Below, piece after piece: positions 1-6,861 of a stretch of DNA of 10,108 bases. The stretch comes from Anaerolineales bacterium. Its GTDB lineage: Bacteria; Chloroflexota; Anaerolineae; 4572-78; NAK82. Location: NCBI GenBank assembly GCA_024643945.1, contig JAHELX010000175.1, positions 1-10,108 on the forward strand. The letters are read 5' to 3'. Under the pieces are notes generated by a model. That model had not been told where the DNA came from, did no database searches, and worked only from the letters and a program-made list of their open reading frames with translations. Positions within the stretch are counted from its first letter, which is position 1; each line of letters starts with the position of its first letter. The position numbers were made by a program, and so were the translations under genes.

Positions 1-1
1 A

Positions 2-217
2 GCCAATGCCCAGCCCGAGCTGAAACAATTAGTTGAAGAGAATCCCCAGTCTTCCATCTATCTAGCTCGAAATTCTTTTGCGGCAGGCGTAGAAGAAGGC
101 TTGATTCATTTTGGGATGCAGGAGACGGGGGGATTTGAGCATCTTGGCCTTTGGGTCTGTCAAGATAACCCCAAAAACGTAGCCTCCAACCTAAACGAGA
201 TTTTGGATGGAACATAG
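2..217 (+). CDS. C-terminal end of a HAD-IIB (sucrose-phosphatase-like) hydrolase, partial
   Basis: This open frame enters from the left edge and ends at a TAG at 215-217, giving 71 residues of a protein whose start lies outside the window. The visible part begins A-N-A-Q-P-E-L-K, then runs through an N-P-x(4)-IYLAR stretch and A-A-G-V-E-E-G-L-I-H-F-G. That order (an NAxPEL motif after the last acidic motif, then an (A/G)GVxEGLxHFG helix) is what I know from HAD subfamily IIB phosphatases such as sucrose-phosphate phosphatase and Cof-type enzymes. The catalytic Asp motifs would be upstream and cannot be checked, so the substrate is unknown. The next gene starts 14 bases downstream on the same strand and could be cotranscribed. 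Family assignment rests on a short tail and is moderate. Confidence 0.55.
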   Translation, partial: ANAQPELKQLVEENPQSSIYLARNSFAAGVEEGLIHFGMQETGGFEHLGLWVCQDNPKNVASNLNEILDGT

Positions 218-231
218 ATGGATCTGAGTAT

Positions 232-744
232 ATGCAACCTTCTACCGACCTCTTCTTGCTGGCCTATCTCTTGATGTTTTTGGGAGTAGTGGGGGCCATT
301 CTTCCCGTTATGCCGGGGCCTCTCTTCATTTGGCTGGGGACCTTGCTGTGGGCCTGGGTAGATGGCTTTCAAGCCGTTGGCTGGCCTACCCTGGCCTTGC
401 TAGCAATATTGATGGTGTTGGCTTGGAGCAGTGATCTAATCTTGACCACTGCCGGCAGCCGCAGGGCTGGTGCCAGTTGGAAAGCTATGTCTGTTGCCCT
501 GGTGGGCGCGACAGTGGGGGGGATTCTCCTCAGCGGTATGGCGCCGGTGCTCGGCACCATTTTTGGCGCCATTTCAGGCGGGGTGGTAGGGATTCTAGCT
601 GTAGAATACTTCGAGAAACGTGATTGGCGACGAGCATTCCGAGCTGTCCGGGGTTACATCGTCGGCTCCCTGGCTGCCAGTGCCCTGGAATTTTTTCTCT
701 CGTTGCTGATGATCGCTATTTTCGCCTGGCAGGCGTTTTTCTAA
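232..744 (+). CDS. DUF456 family integral membrane protein
   Basis: The product is a 170-residue, very hydrophobic protein with about four to five membrane segments, at roughly residues 6-24, 28-45, 50-72, 83-125 (one or two long Gly/Ala-rich segments) and 143-168. The N-terminal pattern LxxxGVxGAxLPxxPGPLxxWxGxLL and the Gly-rich G-x-I-x-G-x-x-G block around residues 97-120 are typical of DUF456, a family of unknown biochemical function. Length agrees with the family (about 160-170 residues). The ATG at 232 has only a weak purine-rich upstream stretch, so the exact start is uncertain, but the first hydrophobic segment begins soon after it. Its TAA shares a base with the start codon of the next gene (TAATG), so the two are probably translated together. 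Function is not known. Confidence 0.85.
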   Translation: MQPSTDLFLLAYLLMFLGVVGAILPVMPGPLFIWLGTLLWAWVDGFQAVGWPTLALLAILMVLAWSSDLILTTAGSRRAGASWKAMSVALVGATVGGILLSGMAPVLGTIFGAISGGVVGILAVEYFEKRDWRRAFRAVRGYIVGSLAASALEFFLSLLMIAIFAWQAFF

Positions 745-1124
745 TGCAAAATCCGTTTGAAGTTGACATAACAAACTCCTTGTATATTCTGCTCCTGCTG
801 GTTGGAGGCGCGTTTGGTATTGCGCTGTTGTTGTTGGGCTGGGTGATCTGGCGGGTGCGGCGCATCCCCCTACCGCCCAACGCCGACTTGCTGACCGCTC
901 TGCGCCTCACACCCTTTGTCGTCGTGGTTTTACTCGACCTGCTTGACTTCAGCCTGGATTTTCTCTCGGCGCCAATTGCCTGGGTTCTGCTGGGCCGGCT
1001 GGGCCTGACGCCCCTCCGGGGTGTGACTGTGTTGGAAGAGCTTGTGCCCGGCACGCAGTTGATACCCACTATGACCGCTGCCTGGGTCATTGCTCGCCTC
1101 TTGGGGCCGAAGCGAACGTCTTAG
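744..1124 (+). CDS. Small membrane protein, unrecognised family, coupled to the DUF456 gene
   Basis: I do not recognise this 126-residue protein. The frame is open further upstream (to an ATG at 624), but that part lies inside the DUF456 gene. The ATG at 744 overlaps the DUF456 stop as TAATG, which strongly argues for a re-initiation start. The N-terminus is a short polar stretch, then a strong membrane segment (about residues 13-36) ending in a W-R-V-R-R positive patch. A second hydrophobic block follows (about 53-82, with several Asp residues: VVLLDLLDFSLDFLSAPIAW), then a region with LGLTPLRG and VLEELVPGTQLIPT and a final weak hydrophobic helix. The tight overlap suggests it works with, or is stoichiometrically matched to, the DUF456 protein. 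That is inference from context only. Confidence 0.75.
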   Translation: MQNPFEVDITNSLYILLLLVGGAFGIALLLLGWVIWRVRRIPLPPNADLLTALRLTPFVVVVLLDLLDFSLDFLSAPIAWVLLGRLGLTPLRGVTVLEELVPGTQLIPTMTAAWVIARLLGPKRTS

Positions 1125-1141
1125 ACACATCTATTAGAGAC

Positions 1142-1567
1142 ATGATCCAAATTACACCGTCCATTGCAATTGACGAGAGTGAAATCCACCTGGAATTCAT
1201 ACGTGCGTCTGGGCCGGGAGGACAGAACGTCAACAAGGTCGCCACAGCGGCGCAACTCCGTTTCGACGTGAGCAATTCCACCTCCCTGCCTGTTGACGTT
1301 CGCAAGCGCCTGATACGCCTGGCCGGCAAGCGGATTACCTCAGATGGCGTACTTGTCATTGTCGCCCGGGAGTTCCGTACACAGAAGCGAAATCGCCAGG
1401 AGGCGATCGAGCGCCTGGTAGAGTTGATCCGCCAGGCTGCTGAAAAGCCCAAGTCCCGCCGCAAGACAAAACCGACTCGCGGATCGAAGAGGCGCCGGTT
1501 AGCGGCCAAGCGACGCCGGGGCGAAACCAAACGTCTGAGACAGTCTGTTCCCCGTTCCGAAGATTGA
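1142..1567 (+). CDS. arfB: Alternative ribosome-rescue factor ArfB (peptidyl-tRNA hydrolase, YaeJ/ICT1 family)
   Basis: The 141-residue product has the class I release-factor catalytic domain without any stop-codon-recognition domain. The GGQ loop is at residues 26-28 within A-S-G-P-G-G-Q-N-V-N-K-V, the hallmark of this family. After the domain (to about residue 105) comes a strongly basic tail rich in Lys and Arg (about 106-141), as in E. coli ArfB. There the tail enters the empty mRNA channel of a stalled ribosome while GGQ releases the nascent chain from the P-site tRNA. Length matches E. coli ArfB (140 residues), and the tail argues against a truncated RF1/RF2. The ATG at 1142 has no strong Shine-Dalgarno sequence. 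The gene sits 17 bases after the small membrane gene and may be read with it, though no functional link is evident. Confidence 0.95.
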   Translation: MIQITPSIAIDESEIHLEFIRASGPGGQNVNKVATAAQLRFDVSNSTSLPVDVRKRLIRLAGKRITSDGVLVIVAREFRTQKRNRQEAIERLVELIRQAAEKPKSRRKTKPTRGSKRRRLAAKRRRGETKRLRQSVPRSED

Positions 1568-1681
1568 CAGGCTAGAGACCCCATTCAAGGAACGACAGGG
1601 AGACTTTGACGGAAGTGATGGCGCAACATCTGGAGGAGCCAGCCAAATCCTTTGCAGAGGTGGATACCTTGGAGAGAGACG

Positions 1682-3295
1682 ATGCCCGATCTTATTCTAT
1701 ACCACGGTAGGTTGACTACCCAAGACCCTAACTTTCCGCAGGCGACTGCCCTGGCTGTGCGCGAGGGACGCATCCGGGCCATTGGAGATGATGCCAAAGT
1801 CCGGGCGCTGGCCAAATCCCACACCCGGCAGCTTGACCTGGGTGGCCGCCGGGTTTTGCCTGGCCTGACTGATGCCCACTTCCATTTCTATGAGTGGGCG
1901 CTGGCGCGGCGTGGCCTCTCTCTGGCCGGCACGACCTCGCTGGCCGAGGTCCGAGAATATGTACGTCAAGCCGTTCAGGGGGCGGCCCCTGGTCAGTGGA
2001 TTCTGGGCCAGGGCTGGAACCAGGATACCTGGCCGCATCCGCGACTGCCCGACCGGGCCGACCTGGACGACCTGGCCCCCGATAACCCGGTCATCCTCTG
2101 GCGCACTGATTTGCACCTGGCCTGGGTCAACTCCCGGGCGCTTCAGGCAGCCGGCATCGGCGCCGACACTCCCGATCCTGAGATGGGGATCATCGAGCGG
2201 GGTGAAGGCGGCCAGCCGACCGGGATTCTACGCGAATTGGCGATCAATCGCGTGCGCCAGGTCATCCCCCCACCCATGGCCGAGGAGACCGACGAAGCTA
2301 TGCGCCAGGCGATGGCCGAGGTCCACCAACTGGGGCTGACTGGGGTGCACGACATGCGCATTATGGGGGGCGCGGATGGCCCGCCCGCCTTTCGCGCGTG
2401 GCAACGACTGCGAGTCGCGGGAGAGCTTGGCTTGCGCGTGTGGATGATGTTGCCCGGCGAGCGACTGGATGCAGCCATCGCCCTGGGCCTGCGCACCGGC
2501 TTTGGTGACGATATCCTGCGGGTAGGCGGTATCAAGCTTTTTGCCGACGGCGCGACCGGACCCCGCACTGCCTGGATGCTGGAGCCCTTTGCCGACGACG
2601 GAAGTGGCCTGCCGCTCACGCCGATGAGAGAAATCGCCGAAATTGTCTCCCGCGCTCACCAGGCTGGCATTTCGACGGCTATCCACGCCATTGGCGACCG
2701 AGCCGTTCGGGAATTGCTCGACGTTTTCACTGAAGTCTTGCCTCGCCAGAAGGGAGAGGTCCCCCTGTTGGCGCCTCACCGGATCGAGCACGTGCAACAC
2801 AGCCATCCCGCTGATTTGAATCGCCTGGCACTGCTCGAGCTGGTGGCTTCGGTGCAGCCCATTCACGCTACCGACGACATGGCCATGATTGACAAGGCGT
2901 GCGGCGAACGGGCGCGCTGGGCCTATGCCTTCCGTGATCTGCTGGACGCCGGGACGGTGCTGGCCTTAGGCTCCGATTGCCCGGTCGCTTCTCCCAATCC
3001 TTTCTGGGGCATCCATGCCGCCGTGACCCGCCAGCGCCGGGATGGCTCGCCCGCCGGCGGCTGGTACCCGGACCAGCGTCTGACTGTCGCCGAAGCAGTG
3101 CGGGGTTATACGCTGGGGCCGGCGCACGCCAGCGGCCAGGTCGCCCGACAAGGGAGCCTGACCCCCGGCAAACTGGCTGACCTGATTGTACTGGATCGAG
3201 ACATTTTCGCCATTCCTCCCGAGGATATTCCCGACACCCAGGTCTATCTGACCGTGTTCGATGGCCAAATTGTCTACCACTCAGAGCGTGTCTGA
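1682..3295 (+). CDS. YtcJ-like metal-dependent amidohydrolase (amidohydrolase_3 family)
   Basis: A 537-residue hydrolase. I chose the ATG at 1682 over the in-frame ATG at 1652 because GGAGAG lies just upstream (about 1672-1677) and the protein then begins directly with the family's first beta strand (MPDLILYHGRL). The composite-domain motif VLPGLTDAHFHF gives the HxH metal ligands (H66, H68). Further landmarks are the block IKLFADGATGPRTAW (K285), IHAIGDRAV (H335), APHRIEHVQ (H366, H370) and LGSDCPVASPNPFWG (catalytic-type D432). The C-terminal LTPGKLADLIVLDRD strand block closes the small beta domain. Length is normal for the family (about 520-560). Members hydrolyse C-N bonds of varied small molecules, for example N-substituted formamides in NfdA. 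Nothing here fixes the substrate. No signal peptide, so probably cytoplasmic. It is preceded by a 114-base gap and followed by a convergent operon. Confidence 0.92.
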   Translation: MPDLILYHGRLTTQDPNFPQATALAVREGRIRAIGDDAKVRALAKSHTRQLDLGGRRVLPGLTDAHFHFYEWALARRGLSLAGTTSLAEVREYVRQAVQGAAPGQWILGQGWNQDTWPHPRLPDRADLDDLAPDNPVILWRTDLHLAWVNSRALQAAGIGADTPDPEMGIIERGEGGQPTGILRELAINRVRQVIPPPMAEETDEAMRQAMAEVHQLGLTGVHDMRIMGGADGPPAFRAWQRLRVAGELGLRVWMMLPGERLDAAIALGLRTGFGDDILRVGGIKLFADGATGPRTAWMLEPFADDGSGLPLTPMREIAEIVSRAHQAGISTAIHAIGDRAVRELLDVFTEVLPRQKGEVPLLAPHRIEHVQHSHPADLNRLALLELVASVQPIHATDDMAMIDKACGERARWAYAFRDLLDAGTVLALGSDCPVASPNPFWGIHAAVTRQRRDGSPAGGWYPDQRLTVAEAVRGYTLGPAHASGQVARQGSLTPGKLADLIVLDRDIFAIPPEDIPDTQVYLTVFDGQIVYHSERV

Positions 3296-3483
3296 AAAGT
3301 AGGGTGGGGCAGCCTTTTCCCCAGAGGGGACCTATCCCCGCAGGGGACCTATGGGTGGGCCAGTCTACCCAGGCGGGCCCCACGACTTCTCAAAGTTGGA
3401 GCATCAGGGTAGCCGCGGTATGTCGCAGGTTATGAAGGCGGATGAGTGGCAGTCTCGCCTTGTGCAAGAGAACTTGGTACTCC
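3296..3483. other. Convergent intergenic region between amidohydrolase and adaptor genes
   Basis: This 188-base stretch separates the 3' ends of two convergent genes. I see no plausible gene and no classical GC-stem plus T-run terminator on either strand. The structure I can see is a pair of tandem mini-hairpins at 3318-3347 (listed separately) and a 7-bp inverted repeat, gtggggc at 3304-3310 with gccccac at 3377-3383, which could fold the mini-hairpins into one larger structure. It may act as a bidirectional, poorly defined end for both transcripts. Confidence 0.5.
3318..3352. repeat. Tandem mini-hairpins / 11-bp direct repeat
   Basis: The 11-mer aggggacctat occurs at 3325-3335 and again at 3342-3352, a 17-base period. 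Each copy contributes to a small hairpin: tcccc-aga-gggga at 3318-3330 and tcccc-gca-gggga at 3335-3347. The two have identical 5-bp stems and 3-base loops. The location is just after the amidohydrolase stop. Confidence 0.6.
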
Positions 3484-4800
3484 TTACTGGGTGGTTATCT
3501 CAACGTCCACGCTCATTCCCCAGCGCAGCCCGGATGGCTGTTGGTCCAGCTCGATAACAACTTTGTACACCACGTCACCGCCAAGGGTCGTCGCCTGGGA
3601 TGCGATGCGGACCACCCTTCCCTGAATGTCCTGGCCCAACCCTTTCACGTAGACCGTGGCTGGCTGGCCGACCGCCACTCGGGCGACGTCCCGCTCGCTG
3701 AGGTCGGTGGTCTCCACCCGCAGATGGTCCAGGTCGGCCAGCGTCAGCGCGGCCTGCCCGCCCAAAGGTGACATCACCTCACCTGGGCTGACGTCCAAGG
3801 TGGCGATGGTGCCGGCCATAGGGGCATGCAATTCGGTGTCAGCCAGCGCAGCCTGCGCCTGGGTCAAGGCTGCCTGGGCGGCGGCTACTTCTGCCTCGGC
3901 CGCCGCCACGTCCTCGGGGCGCGCGCCAGCCTCGAGCAGCTCAAGTTGCGCCTGGGCGCGCCGGATGCCAGCTTGAGCGGCGGCCAGGTCGGCCTGGCTG
4001 GCACCGCGCTCCAGGCGGGCCAGGTTCGCCTCGGCCTGGGCCAGTTGGGCTTGAGCCGCCGCTACCTCAGCCTGGGTCGGCCCGCGCACGGCCAGGTGGT
4101 AGTCGGCCAGGGCTGTCTGGTAATCTAAGGTGGCCTGCTCCAGTTGGGCCGCTTCCGGCGAGGCGGCCACGTCAGCTCCATAGGCGACCTGGTCATAGGC
4201 CCACTGCGCCTGCTGCAAGCTGATCTCAGCCCGGCGCAGGGCAGCCGCGGCAATGGTGATCTCATCCTCGTCGGGGCCCTCTTGGGCCTTTTGCAGCGTG
4301 GCCTGGGCCGAGACGAGCGCCGCCTGGGCAGCGGCGATATCCTCAGGCTGGGCGTTCTCCTCGATCTTAGCCAGTCCGGCCTGAGCCGCCTCGACAGCCG
4401 CCTGGGCGGCAGCGATCTCCTGTGAGCTGGGACCAGCCCGCAGCCGATCCAATTGGACTTGCGCGTAGCGTAACCTGGCCTCTGCCTCGGCCACCGCCCC
4501 CGCCTGCTGGCCGGACTCCAGGCGGACCAGTAACTGGCCGGCTTCCACTTTGTCTCCCTCGGCCACCAGCACCTCCGCCACTGCTGCATCGCTGGGCAGG
4601 CTCAAGCTTGCCTCCTGGGCGGGAACCACCACGCCTGAGGCCGTGACAGCGCCTGCGCTAGCAAGAGACCTGGCCGTCGCGACCGGCGTGGTGGCGATTG
4701 GCGTCGGCGTGGGTGTAGCGGCACGGCCGCAGGCCGTGACGGCGGCAGCCAATGCCACCAGCGCCGTCACCCAGAGGCCCATCCTTAAATACCTTGCCAT
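3484..4800 (-). CDS. Lipoprotein HlyD/MacA-type periplasmic adaptor subunit of the ABC exporter
   Basis: A 438-residue membrane-fusion-type adaptor. An ATG at 4798-4800 is preceded by AGGAG at good spacing and starts a lipoprotein signal peptide: MARYLRMG, a hydrophobic core, then lipobox V-T-A-C with Cys24. A Thr/Pro-rich linker follows. The first half of a biotinyl-lipoyl-like domain is about residues 50-95 (VAEVLVAEGDKVEAGQLLVRL). A long Ala/Gln-rich coiled-coil hairpin spans about 100-323, and the second lipoyl half starts near 324 (LHAPMAGTIATLDVSPGEV). A beta-barrel region ends in GLRWGMSVDVEI. The hairpin is made of six 26-residue repeats. In-frame codons upstream to 4914 encode only the translation of a hairpin repeat and are not part of the gene. 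It is the last gene of the operon and should link the permease to the extracytoplasmic space. Family assignment is solid; substrate is unknown. Confidence 0.93.
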   Translation of the reverse strand: MARYLRMGLWVTALVALAAAVTACGRAATPTPTPIATTPVATARSLASAGAVTASGVVVPAQEASLSLPSDAAVAEVLVAEGDKVEAGQLLVRLESGQQAGAVAEAEARLRYAQVQLDRLRAGPSSQEIAAAQAAVEAAQAGLAKIEENAQPEDIAAAQAALVSAQATLQKAQEGPDEDEITIAAAALRRAEISLQQAQWAYDQVAYGADVAASPEAAQLEQATLDYQTALADYHLAVRGPTQAEVAAAQAQLAQAEANLARLERGASQADLAAAQAGIRRAQAQLELLEAGARPEDVAAAEAEVAAAQAALTQAQAALADTELHAPMAGTIATLDVSPGEVMSPLGGQAALTLADLDHLRVETTDLSERDVARVAVGQPATVYVKGLGQDIQGRVVRIASQATTLGGDVVYKVVIELDQQPSGLRWGMSVDVEITTQ

Positions 4801-4819
4801 ATGGAATCTCCTGGTGTAG

Positions 4820-4919
4820 GATGCGTAAAACGTACTGCGTATTGCGTACTGCGTAAAACGTAAAACGTAAAACGTAAACGGAATACGCAATACGCAGTAC
4901 GTTTTACGTTTCACGCATC
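4820..4919. repeat. 100-bp intergenic hairpin element with internal 7-bp tandem repeats
   Basis: Between the ATPase stop and the adaptor Shine-Dalgarno sequence lies a perfect 22-bp inverted repeat, 4827-4848 pairing with 4884-4905. It is built from the words cgtact, gcgtatt and gcgta. Outer arms gatgcgt (4820-4826) and acgcatc (4913-4919) also pair, with seven extra bases, acgtttc (4906-4912), bulged on the right side. The 35-base loop contains cgtaaaa units at 4852-4858, 4859-4865 and 4866-4872, plus a partial fourth at 4873-4878. The composition differs sharply from the GC-rich genes on both sides. It can be read as a dispersed intergenic repeat, an mRNA stem-loop, or both. I see no clear target-site duplication. 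Confidence 0.85.
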
Positions 4920-4948
4920 ATATCATCCCGAGGGCTCGAAGGGACGCA

Positions 4949-5623
4949 TTAGCACTCGGCGACCCGTCCGTCGCGCAGCTCGACCACGCGCCGGGCGAAG
5001 GCGATCACGCGCGGGTCGTGGGTGGCGAAGACAAAGGTGGTGCCCGTCTCCTGGTTCAAACGTTGCATGATCTCCATCACCTGGCGGCCGTTCTCGGTGT
5101 CCAGGTTGGCCGTTGGCTCGTCGGCCAGCACCAGGGCAGGATGGGTGGCCAGGGCGCGGGCGATGGCCACGCGTTGTTGTTCCCCGCCACTCAACTGGTC
5201 TGGACGATAGTGCGCACGGTCGCTAAGGTCAACCGACTCAAGTAATTCCATGACCCGCTCCTGGCGCTGGGCGGCGTTATATCCATTCAAGAGCAGCGGC
5301 ATCTCGATGTTCTCATACGCTGACAGGGTTGGGATCAGGGCAAAGAATTGAAAGATAAAGCCGATCGTTCCGCGCCGCATGTCGGCACGCTGGCTCCGGT
5401 TGAGCTGGCCGACATCCTTGCCGTTGACGAACACGCGCCCGCTAGTCGGTTGGTCAAGACAGCCGATCAACTGCAAGAGGGTGGTCTTCCCCGAACCGGA
5501 AGGTCCTACCAGGGCCGTGAATTCACCCTTCTCGATGGAAAGACTGACGCCGCGCAGAGCCTGGGTCTCGATCTTGCCAATCTTAAAGACACGGGTGACA
5601 TTATCTACTTTTGTGACTTCCAT
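4949..5623 (-). CDS. MacB/LolD-type ABC transporter ATP-binding subunit
   Basis: A 224-residue nucleotide-binding domain. The ATG at 5621-5623 is preceded by AAAGGAGA (5629-5636 on the plus strand), which overlaps the TAA of the permease gene upstream, so the longer frame to 5686 is rejected. Motifs in order: Walker [10 protein letters not shown] at residues 40-48, Q-loop IFQFF with Q92, signature LSGGEQ at 144-149, Walker B LVLADE at 164-169, D-loop NLD at 173-175, and switch His202 in ATHD. The sequence GFIFQFFxLIPTLxAxENIxMPLLL is characteristic of the LolD/MacB/FtsE branch, whose partners are FtsX-fold permeases. Two such permeases are encoded directly upstream. As a free-standing ATPase it would act as a homodimer at the cytoplasmic face, powering mechanotransmission or export. 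Confidence 0.96.
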   Translation of the reverse strand: MEVTKVDNVTRVFKIGKIETQALRGVSLSIEKGEFTALVGPSGSGKTTLLQLIGCLDQPTSGRVFVNGKDVGQLNRSQRADMRRGTIGFIFQFFALIPTLSAYENIEMPLLLNGYNAAQRQERVMELLESVDLSDRAHYRPDQLSGGEQQRVAIARALATHPALVLADEPTANLDTENGRQVMEIMQRLNQETGTTFVFATHDPRVIAFARRVVELRDGRVAEC

Positions 5624-5634
5624 AGTAATCTCCT

Positions 5635-6852
5635 TTACTTGCCGCCGTGCAGAGCTTCGACGGGTTCCATGTGGGCGGCCAGCCACGCGGGATAGAGCGC
5701 CGCGAGTAAGGTGATGACAAACGCCATGATGGTCAGTGTGACGATATCGTTCAGGGTCAGGTAGGTGTAAATGCGCTCGCCGATGAGGATACCGGTGATC
5801 CCCAAGTCGCCGATGAAAAAGCCGTATTGCTGTACGTAGGCAGACAACAGGCTGCCCAGCGCCACCCCCATCACGATGCCACCTACCGCCAACAGGCTGC
5901 TTTCGGCGAAGAACATGGCCATGATGCGCCCGCCCCTCATCCCCATCGCTGCCAGGATGCCGATTTCGCGCGTGCGCTCGAAGACCGACATGATGAGCGT
6001 GTTGATGATGACGGTGGCCGTAATCCCCAGGACGATCAGGTAGAACATGTACATATAGACGTTGGCGAACTGCTCGAACTCGCTCAGGAGGGTGTTCAGT
6101 TGAACAAAAGTCTTGACCTGGTACGCCGGCGCTTGCAGAGCGGCGGCCACGGCATCGGTCTGGTCCTGGTCTTTGAGCAAGATGAAGATGACGCTGGCAT
6201 GGTTCTCGGCGCGGGCGATGGCCTGCGCCTTGGCTAGCGGCAAAAAGATGGTGCTCTCGTCGTAGCCCGGTGTGCCCGTCGAATAGAGGCCGCGAATGAC
6301 GAAAGACTGCTGATCCACGTCGCCGTTGGAGGTGTTGACCAGCAGGTTGATAGTGTCGCCCGGCGCCAGCTTCAGCTTGTCGGCCAGCGTCCGGCCCATG
6401 AGCAGGCCACCCCGGTCGTCGGCGGTGAGATAGTCGCCGCTGACCATCCCGTCACGGAAGGGCGCGCTCGCGACCGAGGCCGGGTCGATGCCGATGACGC
6501 GCACGCCGGTGGACGTATCACCGGCGGCCACGATGCCCGTCGCATACAGACGCGGCGTGGCCGCCTGCACCTCCGGCCGGGTGGCAATCTGCGCCGCCAG
6601 GGCGTCCGGATTCTCAAGCAGGTCTTCCCACTTCAGGCTGGTTTTGTCTTCGTTATAGGTAGCCGCCCGCACCTGCAGGTGGCCGCTTTGCAGCTTGATG
6701 GCCGATTGCAGCGCACCGCGCATTTCGCCGGCGATAAAAGAGGCCATGAACAGCAGCAGCGCCACGCCGAAGGCCAGCGCCAGCATGGAAAAGAAGGTGC
6801 GCCGCCGGTTACGGCCCAGGTCGCGCCAGGCCATTTTGTAGAGTTGTATCAT
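5635..6852 (-). CDS. FtsX/MacB-type ABC permease subunit B
   Basis: A 405-residue type VII (MacB/FtsX-fold) permease. An Arg-rich N-terminus ([13 protein letters not shown]) precedes membrane segment 1 (about 20-42). A large extracytoplasmic MacB-type domain follows (about 43-265, including VIGIDP and a [18 protein letters not shown] block). Three C-terminal membrane segments are at about 269-291, 313-337 and 369-390. The cytoplasmic loop [14 protein letters not shown] (292-300 core) and the terminal YPAWLAAxxxPVEAL are conserved family signatures. The ATG at 6850-6852 is served by GAGGTG overlapping the TGA of permease A. The stop overlaps the ATPase Shine-Dalgarno sequence, so three proteins are likely coupled in translation. 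It is similar in layout to permease A but clearly divergent in sequence, fitting a heterodimer as in LolC/LolE. Confidence 0.93.
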   Translation of the reverse strand: MIQLYKMAWRDLGRNRRRTFFSMLALAFGVALLLFMASFIAGEMRGALQSAIKLQSGHLQVRAATYNEDKTSLKWEDLLENPDALAAQIATRPEVQAATPRLYATGIVAAGDTSTGVRVIGIDPASVASAPFRDGMVSGDYLTADDRGGLLMGRTLADKLKLAPGDTINLLVNTSNGDVDQQSFVIRGLYSTGTPGYDESTIFLPLAKAQAIARAENHASVIFILLKDQDQTDAVAAALQAPAYQVKTFVQLNTLLSEFEQFANVYMYMFYLIVLGITATVIINTLIMSVFERTREIGILAAMGMRGGRIMAMFFAESSLLAVGGIVMGVALGSLLSAYVQQYGFFIGDLGITGILIGERIYTYLTLNDIVTLTIMAFVITLLAALYPAWLAAHMEPVEALHGGK

Positions 6853-6861
6853 AGTTGCACC

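Noticed and set aside
1087..1584. 165-codon minus-strand frame opposite arfB
   Set aside because: Arg/Ser-rich translation with no recognisable domain. It is the antisense of a well-identified ArfB gene.
1564..1592. TTGACA at 1564-1569 as a promoter for the amidohydrolase gene
   Set aside because: It lies on the arfB stop codon and no acceptable -10 hexamer is found at 15-19 bases spacing.
1652..1681. Upstream in-frame ATG of the amidohydrolase (ten extra residues)
   Set aside because: The extra MQRWIPWRET has no ribosome site, while GGAGAG and the family-typical N-terminus support the ATG at 1682.
1618..1710. Short 30-codon plus-strand frame (MAQHLEEPAKSF...) overlapping the start of the amidohydrolase gene
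   Set aside because: No ribosome site before it, it runs out of frame into the amidohydrolase, and I recognise no family. It could be a leader peptide, but nothing supports that.
4125..4589. 154-codon minus-strand frame inside the adaptor gene
   Set aside because: Arg/Pro-rich product typical of an alternative frame in GC-rich, Ala-rich coding sequence; the adaptor frame has clear domains.
5624..5686. Longer ATPase product starting at 5686
   Set aside because: It would overlap the end of permease B in another frame and has no ribosome site; AAAGGAGA serves the ATG at 5623.
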